The notes beneath the pieces were generated by a model that was not told the origin of the DNA, searched no databases, and worked only from the letters and a program-made list of their open reading frames with translations. Below, one piece after another: positions 45,233 through 56,448 of a stretch of DNA of 64,000 nucleotides; the stretch's first letter is position 1; every line of letters begins with the position of its first letter. Source of the DNA: Coenobita brevimanus (taxonomy: Eukaryota > Arthropoda > Malacostraca > Decapoda > Coenobitidae); NCBI GenBank assembly GCA_032717465.1, contig CM064653.1, positions 41,114,493 to 41,178,492 of the forward strand, in the 5' to 3' direction. Made by a program: the position numbers and the translations under genes.

Positions 45233-45830
45233 TGAGAGGAAGGGGTAGGAAGGGAGAGAAAGGGATCTGGAGGGAGGGACGTGGGTTTGTAGGGAACAAA
45301 CAGGGGTAGGAAGGAAAGAAAAGGGTTGAGGGAGAAATGAAAAAAGGATAGAAATGGCCAGAAAAGGGTAGAATGGAGATAAAATGGTTAGAGGGGAAAA
45401 GAACGGGGCCAGGAATGATCCTTTACGGGAAAATGCGAAATAAGGGAGAAAAGAAGGCGGCATGGAGAGGGAGGGCTGTAGCAGGATACAGGATTAAATA
45501 CAAAGTACAGGTAAGAGAAGGCAGATTGGACCACAACAACGTTACCTGTTGCAGTAAACAAATTACAACAAATAGCAAATCAACGTGTGTGAAAAGGACA
45601 GAAAAGGTCAGAGGAAGGAAAATCAGGGTGGCAGAAGGAAGAGAAAAATGGGTAAGGAGGGAGGGAAATGGGTTAGTAGGGAGGGAAAGGGCTCAGGAAG
45701 AAGGGAAGAGGGGTCTGGAGAGGGATATGCAACAGAAAGGAGAGAAAAGCGTTGTAAGATACAGGGAGAGAAAGAGGAGGCGGGCAGGAGGGAGAGAAAA
45801 GGGATTAGAAGGAAGGAGGAGCGCGAAAAA
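45233..45830. repeat. Purine tract
   Basis: A/G-rich plus strand with recurring GGGAGAGAAAAGGG words. No gene. Bases 45831-46077 are A-rich and unrecognised. Confidence 0.8.
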
Positions 45831-46077
45831 GGGTGCGTGTATGTATGTGTGTATAACCATGAATGTGTGCGTATGTGTATGAAAGTGTTAACAAGGAAAT
45901 GGAGTTAATAAGAAAAATGGCAATAAAGGAAAATGATGCCGTACGAGACAAAAACAAGGGATGTAAGTAATCAGATAGGAAAAGGATGCAAAGGTCGAGT
46001 TAAAAAGGAAACATAAATAAACGAAAAAAAAAGGTGTCACGGGAAAAGGAACAAGGCAAAACAGTTACACCTTCAAT

Positions 46078-46140
46078 GAGAGATGTCTGTTCTCAGCTGC
46101 ATTAAACTGTCTGGCTGTAACAAAGGATGTAATAAATTAA
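46078..46140 (+). repeat. Family A right half
   Basis: TCAGCTGCATTAAACTGTCT, then GGCTGTAACAAAGGATG. Confidence 0.5.
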
Positions 46141-46204
46141 TAAATAAAAAAAAATAAAAAAAAACGCAATGACGGTGATAATGGAGGTCACTGTTAACTA
46201 ATTT

Positions 46205-46287
46205 AGCCCGGGTTGTCCTTTTTCTGTTAAATAAAATCGACTAGAGATAACAATTATAAGGGGTCATCGTAGTGAAGGGGCTAAGGA
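46205..46287 (+). repeat. Family A right half
   Basis: CTGTTAAATAAAATCGACTA, GAGATAACAATTATAAG and GTCATCGTAGTGAAGGGGCT. It lies just downstream of the LINE 3' tail. Confidence 0.65.
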
Positions 46288-46341
46288 ATGAGCAAGAAAA
46301 AATGAAAGGGTGGACTAAATCTTCGTAGTAAACCATAACTA

Positions 46342-47133
46342 TCTATCTATCTATCTATAGCCCGACGCCCTAATCCCGCAAAGGGTGGCCGCAGACAAAA
46401 TGCCTCCAAGTCACTCTGTCACCCACCATTTGACTCCCCTCCCCCCAACTCACCCCCCCCTCCCTCATATACCTCTCAACTCCATCCCTCCACCTCATCC
46501 TCGGTCTACCCCTCCCTCTCCCTCCCTCCACCTCACCTACATACACCCTCTTAGTCTGTCTTTCATTCTCCATTCTCTCCACATGTCCAAACCACCTCAG
46601 TGTATTTCTCCTAATCTTTCCAACCACATCCACATCTACCCCACAACGTTCCTTCACTTCTTCATTCGTCAACCTGTCCCTCCACGTCACTCCACATGCT
46701 CCTCTCAAGTAACTCATTTCCACTGCTCTCACTCTTGACTTGTTCCCCTCTTGCAATGTCCACGCCTCGCTTCCATATGTCAGAGTAGGGATCACAATAC
46801 CATCATGCAGTGACTTCTTAACTTCCATACTCACCTCCCTATTTCTCATCCCTGCTTTCAGTGTACCAACAACCTTTCTTCCCTGCTGTACCCTTTCACG
46901 TACTTCATCCCCCAAAGTTCCATCCTTACTCATCACACTACCCAAGTACTTGAATGCACTCACATTCTCCATATCCTCACCATCCAACCTCACTGCACTC
47001 TCTGTGACTTCATTCCTCTCAAACACCATAACTTTACTTTTGTTTACATTAACTTTCAGCTTCCTCCTCCTACACACTGTCCCAAATTCATTCACCAAAC
47101 CTTGCAACTCCCATTCATCTTCACTCAACAATA

Positions 47134-47134
<1 letters not shown>
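46342..47134 (-). mobile_element. RTE-like non-LTR retrotransposon, 5'-truncated copy
   Basis: The copy runs on the minus strand from (TA)n at its broken 5' side to a 3' end. The reading frame stops with CGG GAT TAG, leaving only about ten bases (GGCGTCGGGC) before a (TAGA/GATA)n tail at 46342-46362. A very short 3' UTR and a tandem-repeat tail in place of poly(A) fit RTE-like LINEs. Clade assignment is from the C-terminal protein only and is tentative. Confidence 0.8.
46370..47134 (-). pseudogene. Reverse transcriptase C-terminal fragment, no frame breaks
   Basis: About 254 codons are open. The fragment starts at VLLSEDEWELQGLVNEF, the segment that normally follows the YADD catalytic box. 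It contains FKYLGSVMSKDGT (about residue 60), IVIPTLTYGSEAWTL (about 112), ACGVTWRDRLTNEEV (about 145) and RNTLRWFGHVERM (about 175), then a RGRGRPRMRW basic region. These are typical of the thumb and C-terminal part of LINE endonuclease/reverse transcriptases. The palm, including YADD, and the endonuclease are absent. The lack of stops or frameshifts suggests a recent insertion. It cannot encode an active enzyme. Confidence 0.85.

Positions 47135-47222
<88 letters not shown>
47135..47222. repeat. (TA)n microsatellite
   Basis: About 43 units abut the truncated reverse transcriptase. Confidence 0.97.
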
Positions 47223-47225
<3 letters not shown>

Positions 47226-47290
47226 TTCTTCCTGTCTCAAGACAAATTTACTTACATCATGGGAGACTTGGAAGGATTTGTAAGTAGCAT

Positions 47291-47435
47291 TCAATAACGC
47301 TCTTCACAAGTAAGGAGGCTCTCTTTAGCTTATAAAAATATCTGAAAAAAAAAAAAAACGAGAAAGAAAAAGAAAAATAAAGAAAACGAAAAAAATCGTC
47401 TGGCACCAGCAAGATTAAAGAGAGACATCGTTAAA
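47291..47435 (+). repeat. Family A copy, A-rich
   Basis: Left/centre TTCAATAACGCTCTTCACAA. Right arm AAAAAAATCGTCTGGCACCA, then GCAAGATTAAAGAGAGACAT. The part between is expanded by A/G-rich sequence. Confidence 0.5.
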
Positions 47436-47686
47436 AAAAAAAAAGGGAGGGGGGGGGGACTGTCAGGTAAAAGGTGGTCGCTGATAGGAAGGTACAAGGT
47501 TGCTAAATGGGGTAAAGGGGAAAGGGGAGCCTGGTAAATGAAGAGGAGATTGGCCTGTCAGACAAGAGGGGTGCCACGGAAAATGAGGGGAGAAGGGGAA
47601 GTATCACAGGCTGGCAGAACAAGTGTCAAGGGGCGATAAAATCTGGGATGAGAGCTGACCTAACAAAATGAAAAAAGGGAGGCGAT

Positions 47687-47689
<3 letters not shown>

Positions 47690-47760
<71 letters not shown>
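47690..47760. repeat. (CA)n microsatellite
   Basis: About 35 units within the long-period repeat. Confidence 0.97.
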
Positions 47761-47761
<1 letters not shown>

Positions 47762-48442
47762 TAAACAAAAACATGGGCATCGAGGAGCGGCAGAGTGAGA
47801 TAAATCTGACGTTTGGGGGACAGACTCTGACCTACAAAAGAATGATGGACTACAGAAAACAGGTCTTCGTGGACTGAATGAAAAGGGACGATAATTTTTG
47901 AGATGAGAGTTGACCTGGGAAAGAAAAGGGAGAAAAAACAGGTGAATGTAAAGGGATAATTATAGAAAGAAAAGGGGGCCATGGAAACGGATGGAGGAGG
48001 GGGTTGTGGTGCAGCAGAGTGAGTGAAAAAGAATGATTATTTCTGGGATGAAGGCTAATTTACGAAGAGCATATGGCGACCCAGAAAACAGGAGAGAAAG
48101 CAAAAAGATAAAGAAAAAATGAACAGAAAACAGATAACAGCAAAGAGAGAGGGAGAAAAAAAGGGAATGCAGAGAGAAAGAAAAAAATTAAACACAAAAT
48201 AGGTGAGAGGAAAGAGAAAAAGAAAATGGAAACGCAGAAAACAGATGAAAAAAAGATAATTATGACCTGGGAACAGAAGGGGAAAACAAAAATCAAGTAA
48301 GTGTATGAAAAATTGACCTTAAAAACGAAGAAAAGAAAGAAAAAAAAAAATGTGCCAAGGAAACATGAGCACGGAAAAGAGGGACAGCGAGGTCATCAAG
48401 AGGCATGGTCATTTCCAGGATGACCTTAAAAAATACACCGAA

Positions 48443-48446
<4 letters not shown>

Positions 48447-48496
<50 letters not shown>
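48447..48496. repeat. (GA)n microsatellite
   Basis: About 25 units within the same repeat. Confidence 0.97.
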
Positions 48497-48499
<3 letters not shown>

Positions 48500-48756
48500 G
48501 TGAAGTGAATGTAAATGGCGGATATTAGGAAAATGGACATCGGAAAAAAAAAAAAAAGTTTTGAAGAGTGGCTCTAATGAGTGGAAAGGTACGATTATAT
48601 TTGGTACTGGAACTGGGAAAGAAAAGGGATGGGTAAATGAAAGAGGGTCTTGGAATAAAAGGGGGCATGTTCTGCAAAAAGAGGATTGGAAAGGGAGAAC
48701 ATGTGAGAAAAGGGGAGAAGAGGGTCAGACTGGGATGCAATGAGATGGAGGGTCTT

Positions 48757-48956
48757 CACCTTTTCCTTCCAATGACGACCTTTTTACTGTAACATCCGCG
48801 ACGATTTTGGTCATAAGGAAAAAGTTTTCATACGGACGGAGTTAGGTATATTTACTGCTCATCCCCCCACTACTATACACTGTTCTTAAGTTGAATAATA
48901 TCGTCTGGTGATGGCTTATAAAAATGAAAAAGACGACATCTGATTGAAGAGGTTTA
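48757..48956 (+). repeat. Family A copy, full length
   Basis: ACCTTTTCCTTCCAATGACG, GCGACGATTTTGGTCATAAG and CATACGGACGGAGTTAGGTA on the left. TAAGTTGAATAATATCGTCT, GACGACATCTGATTGAAGAG and GTTTA at the right. Confidence 0.7.
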
Positions 48957-49167
48957 TCCTTTGAGTAGGAGGAAATCTCTCAAAAACTTAAAGAAACCAT
49001 TTAGCGTTGGCAGATATGACAAAAGATGTACAGAAGGGTTAAATATGACGGCTTATAAACCATCCTACAGAAGTTTCATAAATGCTGGATATAAATCGGT
49101 TGCCGGTACACCATGCATAAAATATCGGACGGCATCGAAGTGGAGAGATTACTGGCTATTACTTCTA

Positions 49168-49263
49168 ACCATTTCAGTAGGAAGGTTCTCGCCCAGGCTC
49201 AGTGAAATTGTCTGGAGGTATCACGAATAAAACAGGAAAGACGTCATTGTTGAGCAGGATTAA
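49168..49263 (+). repeat. Family A right half with short left end
   Basis: AACCATTTCAGTAGGAAGG passes straight into CCAGGCTCAGTGAAATTGTC, then TGGAGGTATCACGAATAAAA and AGACGTCATTGTTGAGCAGG. The segment 48957-49167 before it holds nothing recognised. Confidence 0.6.
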
Positions 49264-49567
49264 GGGAAAGCTGGGGGAGAAAAGATGTGGGGGAAGTGAA
49301 GGGGAAGGGGCAAGGAAGGCAAGGAGACGTGGTGGGAAGGGGAAAAGGAAGGTATGAGGTAACAGGAAGGGGGCAGTGGGCGTGGAGAAGGAGTGACCAC
49401 AACGCAGACAGACACACACAGAAGCTGAATGACAACCCTCGAGTGGAAAGAGGAGGAGCTACATATGGGATTATCATTTGAAGGGCCAACTATACTCCCT
49501 GAATACAACAATAATTTCCTACAGCATTTTCTTCCTGCAATTTCCACACAACATTATTCACCTTAGA
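49264..49567. other. Purine-rich then mixed sequence
   Basis: A/G-rich to about 49390, then mixed. No gene. Confidence 0.5.
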
Positions 49568-49681
49568 CAGCCCCTTTATACTAACGGAAAAAATAAAACC
49601 CACACCTACATCCTCAAACTCGAAAAATCTCTCCTGAGCTGAATAAACTGGTGTGGAGATACCAAGGAGGGCAGGATTAAG
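49568..49681 (+). repeat. Family A right half
   Basis: CAGCCCCTTTATACTAACGG and TCTCCTGAGCTGAATAAACT, GTGTGGAGATACCAAGGA. Confidence 0.55.
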
Positions 49682-49727
49682 CAGTCTCGATCCCGCCCTC
49701 TCAACTTATCTAAACAACACTTGGTTT

Positions 49728-49898
49728 TTAGGCCCTGAAATATGAATACGTCCTTCATATTTTTAATCTTATCTCCAGACGGTTTCATTCGGCTTGGGAG
49801 AGGGGTTTCGAAATGGAGGGGTTAAAGAAAAGTTTCAGTAATACTTTCATTCAGAGGGGGCTCGTCAAAATTTATTAAAACGTCTAAACCAGTACAAC
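49728..49898 (+). repeat. Family A copy
   Basis: TCCAGACGGTTTCATTCGGC, GTTTCGAAATGGAGGGGTTA and TCATTCAGAGGGGGCTCGTC are in order. The right arm is AATTTATTAAAACGTCTAAA. Confidence 0.65.
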
Positions 49899-50201
49899 AT
49901 TTTAAGAGGCGTCCCTTGACTGAGAGTTTGAAAAATTCTTGGAAAACAAAAAATAAATGAAAACCCTAAAGAAAACGACATACCTGAAAACAAGATAAAA
50001 ATAGTGCTTTTGTTCAGCCACATCAGCAAGGCCAGCGTCTCCACAAACACGGCAACCTGCTGCAAAAGTTCTAACCCCGGCCTTGAAGGTGCAACAGAAG
50101 CCGTACGCCTGAGGGAATGACGTGCGCTGCATTACACAACCAGAAGGACGCTAAAAAGGGGAAAACATAGCAAAGCGACTCACCTACACAATATCCTTAC
50201 A
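49899..50201. other. No gene; AG|GTGAGT word on the minus strand
   Basis: Mixed sequence. GTGTAG|GTGAGTCG on the minus strand near 50180 lacks a pyrimidine tract. Confidence 0.4.
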
Positions 50202-50410
50202 CCTGGATGACGTCATTGCACATTACCTTGCTATCACCAGACGATTTTCTTGAGCTTTCAAAAACCCTCTGATAATAGAGGGATTATCAATAGTTTTCAA
50301 TAGTTTCCATTAATCCACTGAAGACAAGAGTTCCCTTTTAAGCTTAATAATATGGTCAATAAGTAGCATTAATAAAATTATAAACGACTTTCTCGAACTG
50401 AAGAGATTTA
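50202..50410 (+). repeat. Family A copy, full length, with perfect CRE
   Basis: TGACGTCA lies at 50208-50215 in the left outer arm. CCAGACGATTTTCTTGAGCT is the left inner arm, TTAAGCTTAATAATATGGTC the right, and CGAACTGAAGAGATTTA the end. Confidence 0.7.
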
Positions 50411-50478
50411 GCGATTTATTTATTTTGCCAAATTTTGGTGAACACACGAAACACACATTAGTCTCCTTCCACCGCAAC

Positions 50479-50479
<1 letters not shown>

Positions 50480-50513
<34 letters not shown>
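50480..50513. repeat. Poly(T) run
   Basis: About 33 T residues. Confidence 0.9.
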
Positions 50514-50712
50514 ATACTTTCAGTCTTACTTGAATTTGAAGAGATTTTTCCACCTGTAGGAATGATACAAAAATCTTATTGTCTTCATTCCCCCCTTTAT
50601 TGGGAGTTTTTATTTTTTTTATTGCTATTTTCAGATTTTTATTATTTTTTGGACCGACGGGGGTCATATAATGCCTTCACTCATCCCTTCACTATAAAAG
50701 ATCTCCCTTGGC

Positions 50713-50713
50713 C

Positions 50714-50747
<34 letters not shown>
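50713..50747. repeat. (TAA)n microsatellite at a family A remnant
   Basis: About 11 TAA units follow CCCTTCACTATAAAAGATCT and CCCTTGGCC (50687-50712), which look like the centre-right part of family A. The repeat sits where AATAAAAT would be. Confidence 0.8.
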
Positions 50748-50749
<2 letters not shown>

Positions 50750-50841
50750 GTCTAGCAGTCTTCTCCCTCCCGTAAAAAATGAATAAATAAATAAATCAAT
50801 AAATAAAAGTCCTCGGGCTTAGTCTGGGCGGCTTAGTATAA

Positions 50842-50863
50842 TACCCTCTTGAATCCGGGTGGC

Positions 50864-50909
<46 letters not shown>

Positions 50910-51016
50910 CACGACTTGGCTCAGCTCAGGAAAGGCCTCACATACTGAAGGGGTTTATTTATGCTTTACTTAACCCTTTCAGATCCAAGACACTAAGTTT
51001 AGTAAAATCGTCAGGA

Positions 51017-51077
<61 letters not shown>

Positions 51078-51096
51078 CCCTCCGTTGAAAGGGATA
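50842..51096 (+). repeat. Family A copy with microsatellites in both arms
   Basis: Left outer ACCCTCTTGAATCCGGGTGG. (CT)n at 50868-50907. Left inner CACACGACTTGGCTCAGCTC. Centre ATACTGAAGGGGTTTATTTA and TTAACCCTTTCAGATCCAAG. Right inner TTTAGTAAAATCGTCAGGAG. (GA)n at 51020-51074. Right outer CCTCCGTTGAAAGGGATAT. The two arrays are complementary and at mirror positions. Confidence 0.75.
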
Positions 51097-51270
51097 TAAA
51101 AGAAAATTACACAAAACTGGAGAGATGACTGATTCCTCAACACAAAACACGTAATACAATACATACAAGTGCCTCTCTTCTATAAACAGCTTCTCCACAT
51201 ACCAGTATTGCCATTTAATTCGACCATAACAGTATCGAAGGGAAACTGGGAAGATCTCACTTGTATTGCG

Positions 51271-51450
51271 CTGCTCAGTTCTGCCTTCCCCTGCTCAATT
51301 CTGCATTACACTGCTCAATTCTGCCTTCCTCTGCTCAATTCTGCATTACACTGCTCAATTCTGCCTTCCCCTGCTCAATTCTGCATTACACTGCTCAATT
51401 CTGCCTTCCTCTGCTCAATTCTGCATTCCTCTGCTCAATTCCGCACTCCT
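51271..51450 (+). repeat. 20-bp minisatellite, nine exact-length units in 40-bp dimers
   Basis: CTGCTCAATTCTGCCTTCCY and CTGCTCAATTCTGCATTACA alternate strictly except for the last units. Every unit is exactly 20 bp. Open frames through it are artefacts. Confidence 0.96.
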
Positions 51451-51618
51451 TTTTCTTCGTACAAAACTAGGCAGGTGGATTCCCCGACAAATCACTTAAC
51501 TGGGAACGTGTAATATGAACATAAAGACACCGAATTTAGAGTGAAAACATCTTCCATCTCTCGTATTTGGCTTCTCAAAAGTACATTCCTTTCTCTCGCA
51601 ATATACATGGAGATACGA

Positions 51619-51827
<209 letters not shown>

Positions 51828-51883
51828 AACAAGCAGCAACAAGACCCTCGTATTACATCACAGCCGTCAGGGAGCGGCCACCT

Positions 51884-51912
51884 TTAATAATAATAATAAT
51901 AATAATAATAAA
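51884..51912. repeat. (TAA)n microsatellite
   Basis: About 9 units. Confidence 0.93.
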
Positions 51913-51961
51913 TGGAAGCGGGAGATCACCACACACTCTCCTTTCCACCCCACCCAGCACG

Positions 51962-52042
51962 CCAATGACATCTTATTTAAGCCTCCTAATATTTATCTCC
52001 AGACGATTTTATTCAGCTTTCTCGTAATAATGGGGCTAACGA
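51962..52042 (+). repeat. Family A left half with exact inner arm
   Basis: CAGACGATTTTATTCAGCTT at 52000-52019 matches the family consensus exactly. GCCAATGACATCTTATTT precedes it, and TAATGGGGCTAACG is the start of the centre. Confidence 0.75.
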
Positions 52043-52329
52043 CCTCACTCCCCCCCCCCACACAAACGACTGGAACAAGCGACAACAACCCCCACGTTAC
52101 ATCACAGCACAAAAACCAGGAAGAGGGAGATCAACACAAAGCCCCTCTTACCTTACCTGCCACCACACCCACCACCACACTGTATGGGGCTTCACACGGG
52201 GAGGGCATTCTCGTCAGCAGGGAGCACAAAAAGATACGGAAGCAGACAGATTTCACAGATTTTTGGAAATACAGAAGATATGGATTGATGGATGGATGGG
52301 GAGCATATTTCGAGTCTTTTTTTTCTTCT

Positions 52330-52600
52330 AATTTACTGGTTACTCGGCCAATGGCCGCCTTGGGCGGCCTCCGCTCAATGTCACAGGGCCAGAAATGAGT
52401 CATAACTCGAGAACCGGTGGCCCAGTTGGACTGGAAATTATTTTATTCTTCAAGTTGAAGCATTTTAATGGTACCTCGCTCTAACAAAAATTGCGCTACG
52501 TTGCGCCGTTTTTGCTGCGTTACTGTAACAAACAAACATACGAACATACAGAAATCGGACCATTATAATATAGCTATTTGTGGTCCACTCAATATTTATC
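52330..52600. other. Hairpin-containing segment, possible unclassified repeat
   Basis: GGCCGCCTTGGGCGGCC near 52352 is a perfect 7-bp stem with a 3-nt loop. ACAAACAAACATACGAACAT and ACCATTATAATATAG downstream look like the end of a dispersed repeat, but I cannot name one. Bases 52043-52329 and 52601-53024 hold no recognised gene. Confidence 0.3.
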
Positions 52601-53024
52601 TGTATCATGGGGGAAACTTCAAACAGTCACCGGATTAGAAGCTCTCTCCACTAACCACTCAATTACATTTTTGATTAATTGTTGCTACCACCACGCAATT
52701 GTATTCACCTAAGGCAGAAATCCCAGGTAGTGGTGGAGACGGAAATAAAATCAATCACTCTACCTATCCAGCACAGTGGCTTCTTCTATCACTCTTACTT
52801 TCGCTAGACTCTAACATTCAGTATAGGACAACCCCTCGTAGTGAACAGGTAACACGAAGGTAAATATTGCAACCCCTTCCCAGACGCCTTCCCCTGCAGC
52901 CACTCCGCCTGTCCGTGTCCACCCTGCACCTATTGTCCACTTTTTTATTCCCAGGATCACCGCGATGAAGGGACGAATTAGGAACCATTCAAGTCACACC
53001 GGGGGGCCGTCTTCTCGCGGGTTC

Positions 53025-53186
53025 AACCTCTTCAATCCGAGAACGTCTTTCCCACATTTTTCAAGATACCCCCAAGACGATTTTCTTCATCTTAGGAGGG
53101 ACTGCGTGAACGAGTTGGATATTGCTTTTCCAGTATTGTGCCACGCTCTTAAACCCACTAAAATTGTCTTCAAACAGCGATAATAT
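53025..53186 (+). repeat. Family A copy
   Basis: AACCTCTTCAATCCGAGAAC, CCAAGACGATTTTCTTCATC and TTAGGAGGGACTGCGTGAAC on the left and centre. CCCACTAAAATTGTCTTCAA on the right. Confidence 0.7.
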
Positions 53187-53520
53187 AATTCCTCCTTCCC
53201 CTCCTCCCTCCTTCACCATCACTCCCCTCCTCCTCACTCAATCATTCATTCCCTCCTTTCCTATCCCCCTCCCCCTCTTCAACCCCACTGAGTTTCTTGC
53301 CAATGGTGAAAAATTCCTTTGTGCAACTCCGGTAGCGTCGGCAAAAGTGGTAAGCAGCTTAACATGAGTCCTGAGCTGAAGTGAATCGAAGTGAAGTGAG
53401 GAAGTGTTAATTGGCAAGAAAGGAAGGAAAGGAGGGGGGGTGGAGGAAGTGGTCTATTTTGGGACAAGGCTGCTTCAAATATACCCTGGTTAGTTACTTC
53501 AAGCATGCCCTTCTTCAGAC

Positions 53521-54200
53521 ATGTCACGTTTTAATATTTCACAACATTTCATAGCATCAGCATTTCATATCATTCCTGTTTCAACACTTCATCACTTAAC
53601 AGCATTAACATTTCACATTATTAAACAGCATCACCACTCCACAGTACCAGCATTCCACATTCTTCCTCAGCATCAATATTCCTTGTCATTCCACACCAAC
53701 AGCATGTCGGGGTAAAAGTGGAAAGTAACTTAACATTAGTCTAGGGCTGAAGTGCAGTGAAGTGACTGGGAAGTGGGGAGGATGGATCTATTTTGGGCAA
53801 TTCTTCTGCTTCAAACATGCCCTAGCCAACCACTTCATCCACGTCCTTCTGACCTTCCATGACTTCAGTATATTTCAGTTCACCAGCACCACTATTCATC
53901 CCACAGCATTAACAAATCACAGCAGGTAACATCAACCTTACATCACTCGATACCATCAGCATATCACGTCATTCCACCAACATCAATAGTTCTCATCATA
54001 TCGCAACTTCAACATTTCTCAGCATTTCACCTCATCATCTCTACAGTAACCACACTTCACACTGCTCAACTGTTTCATCATTTTCACAGCATCACAATTT
54101 CACATTAATTCACTGCATCGATTTATACTTCACATCATTCCACATCATCCACGTTTTACAGCATCAACACCTCATTCCACTGTATTATCACCCCACACAA
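53521..54200 (+). repeat. Degenerate CAGCATCAACATTTCAC repeat
   Basis: Variants of CAGCATCAGCATTTCATATC recur every 15-25 bp. The plus strand is G-poor. GGGGTAAAAGTGGAAAGTAA near 53709 echoes CGGCAAAAGTGGTAAGCAGC near 53340, a local duplication. Confidence 0.6.
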
Positions 54201-54590
54201 CACCACAGCAAATAACTACCCCACTGCAATACATAACAGACGGAATATCTATCACCGTTACAAAACCAGTATCTTTATCGTCATTAATACATCAGCAGAA
54301 TCTCCCTAGTTCATCACCAAAACAATACTGACCCTTATGACAAGCCTATTCACTTGTCCACTGATTTTTTTTGTATATATCAATTACTAAGATTTAACAA
54401 CATTCACTTTACAGCTCACATGAGTTTTTATGCGTTTCCGTGTTATCCTATTTCACACTAACTTTCACACACTAGCAACATATTCCTTTCCCTTTGCTGG
54501 TATCGTATTTCTAGCTTCACGCCACTTTGCAACAAAACAAAAGGGATAACGTTACCATGGCGCCAAGTCACGATTTACCACCACCACCGA
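54200..54590. other. No recognisable feature
   Basis: AT-rich, G-poor sequence. Confidence 0.45.
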
Positions 54591-55245
54591 ACGTAATTAC
54601 ACACTGCAGACATAAAAAACCATCCCTACACATCCCCACAACTATTACCACATTTACAACATATCACCATCATAACACACCACATTTACAACACATTCCC
54701 ATCTTAATACACCCCATTTATAACATATCACCACCATAACACAGCACACAACACCTTACCCTCGTCATACATCATCCACACGACTCTTCATCAACAAAAA
54801 CATTTCATTTCCACAAATCATCACCATCATCATCACGGCAATCATCTCCATAATACATCAACATCATAGCATAACACAGTCAAGCCACAGAACCCTACAC
54901 TATCACACATCAACTACATATCACTGTCACTTTCACTGTACCACACATTCACATCGTAGTCACATCACCACACTACATTACTTTACATGGGAACACATCA
55001 ACACAACCACATTACCCTTCAAAACATTGCCACATCACCACATCAACCCAACGGCTTAAAAACATCATGTATAAACATCGCCTAACACTACTAAACATCC
55101 AAAGCACATCACCACATTACATTCACAATCCACCATTAGATCATCGACACATCACCACATTTACATCACATCAAAAACCTCATCTTTAAACATCGCCTCA
55201 CATTACCTCACCACCACAACATCCCCACACATTCAACACATTCCT
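54590..55245 (+). repeat. Degenerate ACATCACCACATTTAC repeat
   Basis: ACATCACCACATTACATT-like words recur irregularly, and ATTTACAACATATCACCATC units lie at 54650-54740. The segment is strongly G-poor on the plus strand and not coding. Confidence 0.65.
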
Positions 55246-55299
55246 CACCCTCAAGAGAAACCTTAGGAGCCGAGTAGAGTCAGCCAGTAATCTCTTTAG

Positions 55300-55450
55300 C
55301 ATGTGTGAGTGTCTGTATGCTTGTGTGTGTGTGTGAAGGTCTTGTGCGTGACGCGTCTATGTAGATGTGTGTGTGTGCAGGGTTGTGACGTAGCTGTGTG
55401 TGTGCGATGTCAGTGTATGAGTGACGGTGTATGTATTTGAGTGTGTGACG
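55300..55450 (+). repeat. Degenerate GT-rich repeat
   Basis: GTGTGTGTG words are interrupted by TGTAGATG and GACGTAGC-like segments. Confidence 0.7.
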
Positions 55451-55638
55451 TTGGGAAGCCTGAATGTCGATGAGTGATAAGTGGGTAAGCAGTTGTTAAA
55501 TCCATGGATGTCTGTAGCTATTTCCCTTTCGCTCCTATGCCCCAAAAGGAGGACGGTGGGCTGCAGAAAGGTATCACCATCCCGCATTCCACCGAGTACA
55601 CGTCCAAGTGAACCTGAGGACACCACAACAATCCCAAG

Positions 55639-55828
55639 AACCTTTTCACCACGATAACGCATTACATTTCCTTTACCCCAGATGATTTTGCTAATCTTGA
55701 AAAACACCCCTAGTACTGGAAGACTTAATGAAAACAATATTAACCCCTCCCGTTCGAAAAATCTCTCCTAGGCTGAGCAAAATCGTCTGGAGATAAAATA
55801 TAAAACGTCCTTAGCCTGAAGGAGTAAA
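55639..55828 (+). repeat. Family A copy, full length
   Basis: AACCTTTTCACCACGATAAC, CCCAGATGATTTTGCTAATC and AATATTAACCCCTCCCGTTC on the left and centre. GGCTGAGCAAAATCGTCTGG and AGCCTGAAGGAGTAAAC on the right. Confidence 0.75.
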
Positions 55829-56448
55829 CAGACCCTTTATTAAATATCTGCTGCCATGTACTTAATTTGAACTTTAATTTAAACTAACAAAATACATGTC
55901 GTCCGAAGCGAATAAATCTAGTAATGCGCGTATTAATAACCCTTAACGTTGTACTGTCTATCTCAATTAAGTAGTTACCTGTGGACGATGTCTGTAATTC
56001 CTTCAGTAACATCTATGCAGCTTAATATCAGGAACAAAATTCAGCTGACAATCCCCTGCTAACACCGCGTCCTGCCTTCCATATTTTTCATCCCGTCCCG
56101 AACGTCAGAGTATCATTTCTTCACATACTCTTTTGCTGCGTACTTCACACTGACATAGTATTAAGATTTCCTGTGACCTCTTCCATCCCCGCAGCCGGCA
56201 GTGAAACGCAGGCATACTCTTGACCGTCATAGTACGATATGCATACACAAGAGGGGGTATGTGGATGCGTTATGTCCTCTTCTTAGTTTTGGTGGTGAAA
56301 GAGCTTATATGAAGGCACGCAACCAAAACTAATGAAAAGAGAGCGACTGGATTGGATGAGGGGGAGGATATGGATAGGGATGTGGGTGTGAAGGGAATGG
56401 ATTGGGATGCAACAAGATACATGAAGACAATGGATTGGAGAAACAACT
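55829..56448. other. No recognisable feature
   Basis: Mixed, single-copy-looking sequence. Small GGATTGGATG-like repeats lie near 56346-56440. Confidence 0.45.

Larger units (their letters stand above)
47440..48760 (+). repeat. Degenerate long-period tandem repeat, purine-rich
   Basis: GGGATGAGAGCTGACCTA (near 47646), GAGATGAGAGTTGACCTGGG (near 47899) and GGGATGAAGGCTAATTTACG (near 48045), with AAGAAAAGGGGGCCATGG-like segments, recur at irregular 130-250 bp intervals. No gene. Confidence 0.6.

Noticed and set aside
48961..49230. 89-codon plus frame
   Set aside because: Its C-terminal third is a family A right arm, and the rest shows no recognisable domain.
50170..50190. Third AG|GTGAGT recursive-site candidate
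   Set aside because: No pyrimidine tract or branch-point word precedes the AG.
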